Assembly: GCA_024235875.1 (NCBI GenBank) | Contig: JACKLP010000006.1 | Coordinates: 158,063 to 222,062 of the forward strand | Length of the DNA: 64,000 nucleotides | Direction: 5' to 3' | Source: Burkholderiaceae bacterium | Lineage (GTDB): Bacteria; Pseudomonadota; Gammaproteobacteria; Burkholderiales; Burkholderiaceae_E | Shown: in pieces, positions 59,579 through 64,000 of the stretch | Numbering within the stretch: the first letter of the stretch is position 1 | How the letters are laid out: the number at the start of each line of letters is the position of its first letter | Notes under the pieces: generated by a model | Database searches by the model: none | The model's input: only the letters and a program-made list of their open reading frames with translations | Told to the model about the DNA's origin: nothing | Program-made: the position numbers and the translations under genes

Positions 59579-60370
59579 TCATGGCTCGCGACGCTCGGTG
59601 GCTGCTTCCTCCTCGAGCCGAGCGAGCGACCGGATCGCGAACCCGTTCGGGTAGCGCAGATCGACCACTTCGGCCCGGCGGTGGAGCTGGTCGAGCACCA
59701 TCGGGTAGGCGGAAACCCACTCGGCGATGCGATCGAGATGCGGTTTGCGCTCGGTGCGCTCGTCGTTCTCGCGCCCGAGCTGGAGTACCGTTCCGTCGTC
59801 GAGCTGCGCGCGCCAGGCGCGCCTCGGCGACAGGGTCACCGACACGGGTGACCGACCGATCGGCTCGATCAGCCTCGCAATCGCCTGATAGCGCTCGAGC
59901 ACTTCGCGCTCCGCGCCCAAGGGTCCACCGAGCTGCGGCAGGACGCCGTCGACTTCTGCGCGATCGAGCTCTCCGTCGAACAGTTCACCGCGATCATTGA
60001 GCAGGCGCCCGGTCTCCCACAGCGCGGCAGCCCGATGTTCTTCCAGGCCGATCACGATCCGGTCGGGCCAGAGCTTGCGAACCTGCGCTCGCCGCACCCA
60101 GGGCAGGGTCTCGACCTCGGCCCGGATCGAATCGAGTCCGATCGAGAAGAAATTTCCGTGTACCACGCGTCGGACCAGCCGGACCACGCGCTGCGTGTCG
60201 ACGTGGCGCAGCGCCGTGCCGGCAACGGCTTCGACCTCGACGGCGCGCACGGTGAAGACCGGTCGCTGCGAGATCCACAGCAGCGCCGCCGCAAGCGTGG
60301 CCAGCAGCACCAGCGCAAACAGCGCATTGGCCATCACGTTCAGGGCGCGCGGACTGTGCCAAAGGCTCAT
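59579..60370 (-). CDS. ftsQ: Cell division protein FtsQ
   Basis: Bitopic divisome protein of 263 residues that links early and late division proteins. Short cytoplasmic N-terminus, TM about 16-36, POTRA domain (about 40-110; VFTVRAVEVEAV and LPWVRRAQVRKLWPDRIVI), then the beta domain with LPQLGGPLG and a ERKPHLDRIAEW helix. Start ATG 60370 overlaps the ddl stop as ATGA. Residues 37-110 match the family well; the C-terminal 40 residues are variable. Confidence 0.95.
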   Translation of the reverse strand: MSLWHSPRALNVMANALFALVLLATLAAALLWISQRPVFTVRAVEVEAVAGTALRHVDTQRVVRLVRRVVHGNFFSIGLDSIRAEVETLPWVRRAQVRKLWPDRIVIGLEEHRAAALWETGRLLNDRGELFDGELDRAEVDGVLPQLGGPLGAEREVLERYQAIARLIEPIGRSPVSVTLSPRRAWRAQLDDGTVLQLGRENDERTERKPHLDRIAEWVSAYPMVLDQLHRRAEVVDLRYPNGFAIRSLARLEEEAATERREP

Positions 60371-61317
60371 GGCTGCCCCTTTCCCCGTGCCGCGGTCTTG
60401 AGGCAGGCACTGCGCAGCACCTGCTCGACCAGCGCGTCGTAGTCGATTCCGACGGCCTTGGCGGCCATCGGAACCAGCGAATGATCGGTCATGCCGGGCG
60501 AGGTGTTGACCTCGAGCAACCAGGGCTTCATGTCGCGATCGAGCATCAGGTCGACGCGCCCCCAACCGGCGCAGCCGAGCGCGCGATACGCAGCGACCGA
60601 CAGCGCCGCGATCTCGCGCGACAGCGCCGCGTCGATCGGCGCCGGGCACAGGTAGCGGGTGTCGTCGGTGAAGTACTTGTTGCGATAGTCGTAGTTGCCC
60701 TCGGGCGCGCGGATCTCGATCGCGGGCAGTGCCTTCGCCTGCGCCCCCTCGCCGAGGACCGAAACGGTCAACTCCCGTCCATCGACGAACGACTCTGCGA
60801 GCACGTCGACGTCGAACGACGACGCCAGCCGGTAGGCCGCGCGATGGCCGGCGGCGCGAGTCACCTTGGTCAAGCCCAGGGTGGACCCCTCGCGGGCGGG
60901 CTTGACGATGTAGGGCAGGCCGAGCTGCTGCACGAGCTGCGTGCCCCGGCTCGCCGGCAGGCAGACCTCGAACGCCGGGGTCGGCAGGCCGAGCGAAGCC
61001 CAGATGCGCTTGGTCGCCACCTTGTCGATGGCCAATGCCGACGCCAGCACGCCCGAGCCCGTGTAAGGGACGCCGAGCATCTCCAGGGCGCCTTGAACGG
61101 TTCCGTCTTCGCCATAGCGCCCGTGCAGCGCAATGAATGCCCGCTCGAAGCCACGATCGACGAGATCCTGCAACGGCCGTTCGGCCGGATCGAACGCATA
61201 GGCATCGATGCCGCGTCGGTTCAAGGCCGCGAGCACCATCGAGCCGGACTTCAGCGAGATCTCGCGCTCGGCCGAGCGGCCGCCGAAGAGAACCGCGACC
61301 TTGCCGATGTCAGCCAT
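60367..61317 (-). CDS. ddl: D-alanine-D-alanine ligase
   Basis: ATP-grasp enzyme joining two D-alanines for peptidoglycan, 316 residues, DdlB type by its place in the division cluster. VLFGGRSAEREISLKSG (9-25) binds substrate; HGRYGEDGTVQGALE (about 64-78), KPAREGSTLGLTKV (about 141-154) and the metal/ATP part WGRVDLMLD and LEVNTSPGMTDHSL (about 271-284) are all present. ATG 61317 lies within the last bases of murC (8-base overlap), and its own stop overlaps ftsQ. Confidence 0.97.
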   Translation of the reverse strand: MADIGKVAVLFGGRSAEREISLKSGSMVLAALNRRGIDAYAFDPAERPLQDLVDRGFERAFIALHGRYGEDGTVQGALEMLGVPYTGSGVLASALAIDKVATKRIWASLGLPTPAFEVCLPASRGTQLVQQLGLPYIVKPAREGSTLGLTKVTRAAGHRAAYRLASSFDVDVLAESFVDGRELTVSVLGEGAQAKALPAIEIRAPEGNYDYRNKYFTDDTRYLCPAPIDAALSREIAALSVAAYRALGCAGWGRVDLMLDRDMKPWLLEVNTSPGMTDHSLVPMAAKAVGIDYDALVEQVLRSACLKTAARGKGQP

Positions 61318-62701
61318 CGCGCCCCTCCGTCAGCCGGGACGGCACATTGCCGATCGAGCCCGCCCCCATGGTGATCACGACATCGCCATCGCTGGCTGCC
61401 GCGACGATGGCCTCGGGCACTGTCTCGACATCCTCGACGAAGACCGGCTCGATGCGGCCCGCGACCCGGATCGCGCGGGCCAGTGCACGGCCATCGGCTG
61501 CGACCAGCGGCGCCTCGCCAGCGGCGTAGACCTCGGTCAAGAGCAAGGCATCGGGCTCCGAGAGCACGCGCACGAAATCCTCGAACAGGTCGCGGGTACG
61601 ACTGAACCGGTGCGGCTGGAATGCCAGAAGCACGCGTCGACCGGGAAAGGCGCCACGAACGGCGTCGAGCGTGACCGCCATTTCCACCGGGTGGTGGCCA
61701 TAGTCGTCGATCAGTGTGAAGTGGCCGCCGCCAGGCAATGCGACCTCGCCGTAGCGTTGGAATCGGCGTCCCACGCCGTGGAACTCGGCAAGCGCCGAGA
61801 CGATCGCCGCATCGCCCACGCCCAGCTCGGTCGCCACCGCGATCGCAGCCAGCGCGTTGCGCACATTGTGCAGCCCCGGGGCATTGAGCACGATCGGCAG
61901 CGCTGGAGCATCCTCTCGCACGACGGTGAACCGCATGCGTGCACCGTCGGGCCGGGCATCGATCGCACGCACCTGCGCCTCGGGTGCGAGCCCGTAGCTG
62001 ACAACGGGCTTGGACACGAAAGGCAGGATCTCGCGCACGTTCGGATCGTCCTGGCACAGGATCGCGGCGCCGTAGAACGGCAGTCGCTGCGTGAACTCGA
62101 CGAAGGCCTGCTTCAGTCGCGCGAAGTCGTGGCCGTAGGTTTCCATGTGGTCGACGTCGATGTTCGTGATCACGGCGACCATGGGCGACAGGTTCAGGAA
62201 CGAAGCGTCGGACTCGTCGGCCTCCACCACGATGTAGTCGCCTTCGCCGAGCCTGGCGTTGGCGCCGGCGCTGTTGAGCCGGCCGCCGATGACGAAGGTC
62301 GGGTCCAGATCACCGGCGGCGAGCACCGACGCGACCAGGCTCGTCGTCGTGGTCTTGCCATGGGTCCCCGCGATCGCGATGCCGCGCTTTAGCTTCATCA
62401 GCTCGGCCAGCATCAGCGCACGCGGCACCACGGGAATGCGGCGGGCACGCGCGGCGAGCACCTCGGGGTTGTCGCCACGGACCGCGGTCGAGGTGACCAC
62501 GCAATCGGCCCCTTCGATGTGCTCGGACGCATGCCCGAGCCAGATCCTCGCCCCGAGCCCGTCGAGGCGCCGGGTCGCGCCGTTGACCGAGACATCCGAG
62601 CCCGAGATCCGGTAGCCCAGGTTCAGCAGCACTTCGGCGATGCCGCTCATGCCCGACCCGCCGATACCGACGAAATGAATCTGCTTGACCTTGTGCTTCA
62701 T
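61310..62701 (-). CDS. murC: UDP-N-acetylmuramate-L-alanine ligase
   Basis: Adds the first stem residue in peptidoglycan synthesis, 463 residues. N-terminal GIGGSGMSGIAEVL (12-25), P-loop GTHGKTTTT (112-120), central EADESDASFL (about 168-177) and DDYGHHPVEM (about 340-349) mark the Mur ligase domains. The expected murB between murC and ddl is absent, as is usual in Burkholderiales. ATG 62701 overlaps the murG stop as ATGA. Confidence 0.97.
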   Translation of the reverse strand: MKHKVKQIHFVGIGGSGMSGIAEVLLNLGYRISGSDVSVNGATRRLDGLGARIWLGHASEHIEGADCVVTSTAVRGDNPEVLAARARRIPVVPRALMLAELMKLKRGIAIAGTHGKTTTTSLVASVLAAGDLDPTFVIGGRLNSAGANARLGEGDYIVVEADESDASFLNLSPMVAVITNIDVDHMETYGHDFARLKQAFVEFTQRLPFYGAAILCQDDPNVREILPFVSKPVVSYGLAPEAQVRAIDARPDGARMRFTVVREDAPALPIVLNAPGLHNVRNALAAIAVATELGVGDAAIVSALAEFHGVGRRFQRYGEVALPGGGHFTLIDDYGHHPVEMAVTLDAVRGAFPGRRVLLAFQPHRFSRTRDLFEDFVRVLSEPDALLLTEVYAAGEAPLVAADGRALARAIRVAGRIEPVFVEDVETVPEAIVAAASDGDVVITMGAGSIGNVPSRLTEGRDG

Positions 62702-63774
62702 CTCCGCCCTCCCGGCCCGACCAGGGACTCGCAGATGTCGGCCACGACCGCACACGCGTCGGGGCGAGCCGCTTCGCGTGCCGCGCACGCCATCGCGGTG
62801 AGCGTCTCGCGATCGAGCTCGACCAGTAGCTTGGCCAGTGAATCGGGGGTCAGCCCGCCCTCGGGCGCAAGCCGGGCCGCGCCCCGGTCGCATAGAAAGG
62901 CGGCGTTGGTGGTCTGATGGTCGTCGACGGCGTGCGGGTACGGGACGAGCACGCTCGCGACACCGGCGGCCGCCAGCTCCGACACCGTCATCGCGCCTGC
63001 ACGGCACACGACGAGGTCGGCCTGGGCGTAGGCGCTGGCCATGTCGTCGATGAATTCGCGCGACTCGGCATCGACCCCGAGATCCCGATACCGACCCCGC
63101 AAGGCGTCGAGCTTGGCCCGGCCACTCTGGTGCAGCACCGTAGGCCGCAACGACGGCTCGATCAGCGCCAGCGCCTGCGGCACGACTTCGTTGAGCACCC
63201 GGGCACCGAGACTGCCACCGACCACCAGCAAGCGCAGCGGGCCGCTTCGGGCGCCGTAGCGCGCCGCCGGATCCGGCAGCGCGACGAGGTCCGCCCGTAC
63301 CGGGTTGCCGGTCCAACGGGCCCCAGGCAGTGCGCCCGGGAACGCGACCAAGCTGCGATCGGCGAGTCGTGCGAGGATGCGATTGGTCAGTCCGGCGATC
63401 GAGTTCTGTTCGTGCACGACCAACGGGCGGTTCAGCAACGCGGCCATCATGCCCCCGGGAAAAGCCACGTAGCCACCCATGCCCAGCACCACCGACGGCC
63501 GCGCCTGCCGGATCGCCCGCAAGGCCTGCCAGAACGCTCGCAGCAATACGAGCGGCAGCAACAATGCGGTGACCACGCCTTTGCCGCGAACGCCGCCAAT
63601 CGAGACACCGAACATGGGGATCCCGTGGCGCGGCACCAGGTCCGCCTCCATCCCATCGGGATTGCCGAGCCAGACGACCTGCCATTGCCGACGGCGCATT
63701 TCGGCCGCAACGGCCAGCCCCGGCATCACGTGACCGCCCGTGCCGCCTGCCATGATCATCAGCGTCGGGCTCAT
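62698..63774 (-). CDS. murG: UDP-GlcNAc:undecaprenyl-pyrophosphoryl-MurNAc-pentapeptide transferase
   Basis: Glycosyltransferase making lipid II at the inner face of the membrane, 358 residues. The N-terminal GGTGGHVMPG (10-19), LGMGGYVAFPGG (about 94-105), VHEQNSIAGLTNR (about 120-132), GGSLGARVLNE (about 185-195) and CRAGAMTVSELAAAG (about 242-256) are all family motifs. ATG 63774 overlaps the stop of a 35-codon mini-ORF (63771-63878) as ATGA and uses the GGAGG that lies inside the mini-ORF end. Upstream are tandem 104-bp repeats; ftsW is expected beyond the window. Confidence 0.97.
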   Translation of the reverse strand: MSPTLMIMAGGTGGHVMPGLAVAAEMRRRQWQVVWLGNPDGMEADLVPRHGIPMFGVSIGGVRGKGVVTALLLPLVLLRAFWQALRAIRQARPSVVLGMGGYVAFPGGMMAALLNRPLVVHEQNSIAGLTNRILARLADRSLVAFPGALPGARWTGNPVRADLVALPDPAARYGARSGPLRLLVVGGSLGARVLNEVVPQALALIEPSLRPTVLHQSGRAKLDALRGRYRDLGVDAESREFIDDMASAYAQADLVVCRAGAMTVSELAAAGVASVLVPYPHAVDDHQTTNAAFLCDRGAARLAPEGGLTPDSLAKLLVELDRETLTAMACAAREAARPDACAVVADICESLVGPGGRR

Positions 63775-63878
63775 GCGCGGCCTCCGCGCTCATGCTTGGC
63801 GATTTTGGCTACGGCCGCTCGCTTCGCTCCCTTGACTTCGCTTCGCGAAGTCAGCCTCCACCGGAATCGCAGGCTCAT
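63771..63878 (-). CDS. Mini-ORF A, 35 residues, repeat copy adjacent to murG
   Basis: ATG (63878-63876) preceded by GGAGG, 35 codons, then TGA overlapping the murG start as ATGA. The peptide starts MSLRFRWRLTSRSEVKGAKR and ends AKHERGGRA; about a third of the residues are Arg or Lys. It differs from mini-ORF B by 4 bases, two of them silent, and keeps frame, start, stop and ribosome-binding site. The centre of the unit forms a stem GACTTCGC/GCGAAGTC. Whether it is translated is unknown; the signals are good enough that it should be. Confidence 0.5.
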   Translation of the reverse strand: MSLRFRWRLTSRSEVKGAKRAAVAKIAKHERGGRA

Positions 63879-63982
63879 GCGCGGCCTCCGCGCCCATGTT
63901 TGGCGATTTTGGCTACGGCCGCTCGCTTCGCTCTCTTGACTTCGCTACGCGAAGTCAGCCTCCACCGGAATCGCAGGCTCAT
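63875..63982 (-). CDS. Mini-ORF B, 35 residues, second repeat copy
   Basis: Same plan as mini-ORF A: GGAGG-N6-ATG at 63982-63980, 35 codons, TGA overlapping the ATG of mini-ORF A. The peptide differs by Gly17 to Arg and Glu30 to Gly; the other two changes are synonymous (Arg12 CGA/CGT, Lys28 AAG/AAA). Open reading frames in all visible copies and exact stop-start chaining suggest either selection for coupling of ftsW-side translation to murG or a very recent duplication. Confidence 0.5.
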   Translation of the reverse strand: MSLRFRWRLTSRSEVKRAKRAAVAKIAKHGRGGRA

Positions 63983-64000
63983 GCGCGGCCTCCGCGCCCA

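Larger units (their letters stand above)
63771..64000. repeat. Tandem 104-bp direct repeat upstream of murG (two full units plus edge)
   Basis: The sequence from 63771 repeats at 63875 and again at 63979, a 104-bp period, running to the window edge. The two complete units differ at only 4 positions. Each contains GGAGG-N6-ATG, a 35-codon frame, a palindromic GACTTCGC-N3-GCGAAGTC stem and a TGA that overlaps the ATG of the next unit. The total copy number cannot be seen. The 22 bases visible of the third unit equal unit B exactly; they could also be the 3' end of ftsW, whose C-terminus in relatives ends in a similar RGGR(A/V). Confidence 0.9.

Overview
The window is a GC-rich (by eye about two-thirds G+C) chromosomal segment of a betaproteobacterium, most likely Burkholderiales. 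The evidence is gene order: murG-murC-ddl-ftsQ-ftsA-ftsZ, then a Prx5 peroxiredoxin, lpxC, a DUF721 gene, an M23 peptidase and secA on the right; argJ, DUF815, Nudix/TenI, yacG, zapD, coaE and pilD-pilC-pilB in the middle; and ispB, tRNA-Pro, rplU, rpmA, obgE, proB further left. No phage, insertion sequence, integrase or CRISPR array is visible, and almost all sequence is coding.

Left third (1-23.9 kb) is accessory metabolism on alternating strands. It holds a truncated OmpR-family response regulator, an MFS transporter, a His-rich Spy/CpxP-like protein preceded by a helically phased repeat, an FAH-family enzyme with a clear intrinsic terminator, a Na+/Ca2+ exchanger, an exporter-type ABC half-transporter, an orphan molybdenum hydroxylase large subunit, a PLP aminotransferase, a GGDEF/EAL protein, threonine aldolase, and a run of sugar-acid or hydroxyacid enzymes: DapA-like, Ldh-like, two SDRs, a D-2-hydroxyacid dehydrogenase, a UxaA/GarD-type dehydratase and an iron alcohol dehydrogenase. 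An unrecognised secreted protein with three four-cysteine modules lies among them.

Middle (23.9-36.3 kb): proB and obgE overlap; rplU-rpmA form a separate unit ending in a textbook terminator just upstream of obgE. L21 carries an unusual C-terminal helix-hairpin-helix extension. ispB diverges and is followed by tRNA-Pro(CGG). Then come an SHMT-like enzyme, an MDR oxidoreductase, an RraA-like protein, a SulP permease with a small Cx5R protein, a NIPSNAP protein and an IlvD/Edd sugar-acid dehydratase.

Right half (36.5-64 kb): a CorC/HlyC-type protein, the type IV pilus genes pilB-pilC-pilD followed by coaE-zapD-yacG on the plus strand, then a long minus-strand series. A four-gene carbamoyltransferase cassette (SxtJ-like, DUF5989, NodU/CmcH-type carbamoyltransferase, SGNH-like protein) sits between argJ and secA. 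The division and cell-wall genes follow. FtsZ has lysine in place of a glycine of the tubulin signature loop. At the right edge, a 104-bp tandem repeat directly upstream of murG encodes 35-residue mini-ORFs, each with its own ribosome-binding site and each chained to the next by an ATGA overlap.

The observations most worth follow-up are the chained mini-ORF repeats before murG, the carbamoyltransferase cassette, the FtsZ G-loop substitution, the L21-HhH fusion, the three-module cysteine protein and the phased repeat at the Spy-like gene.
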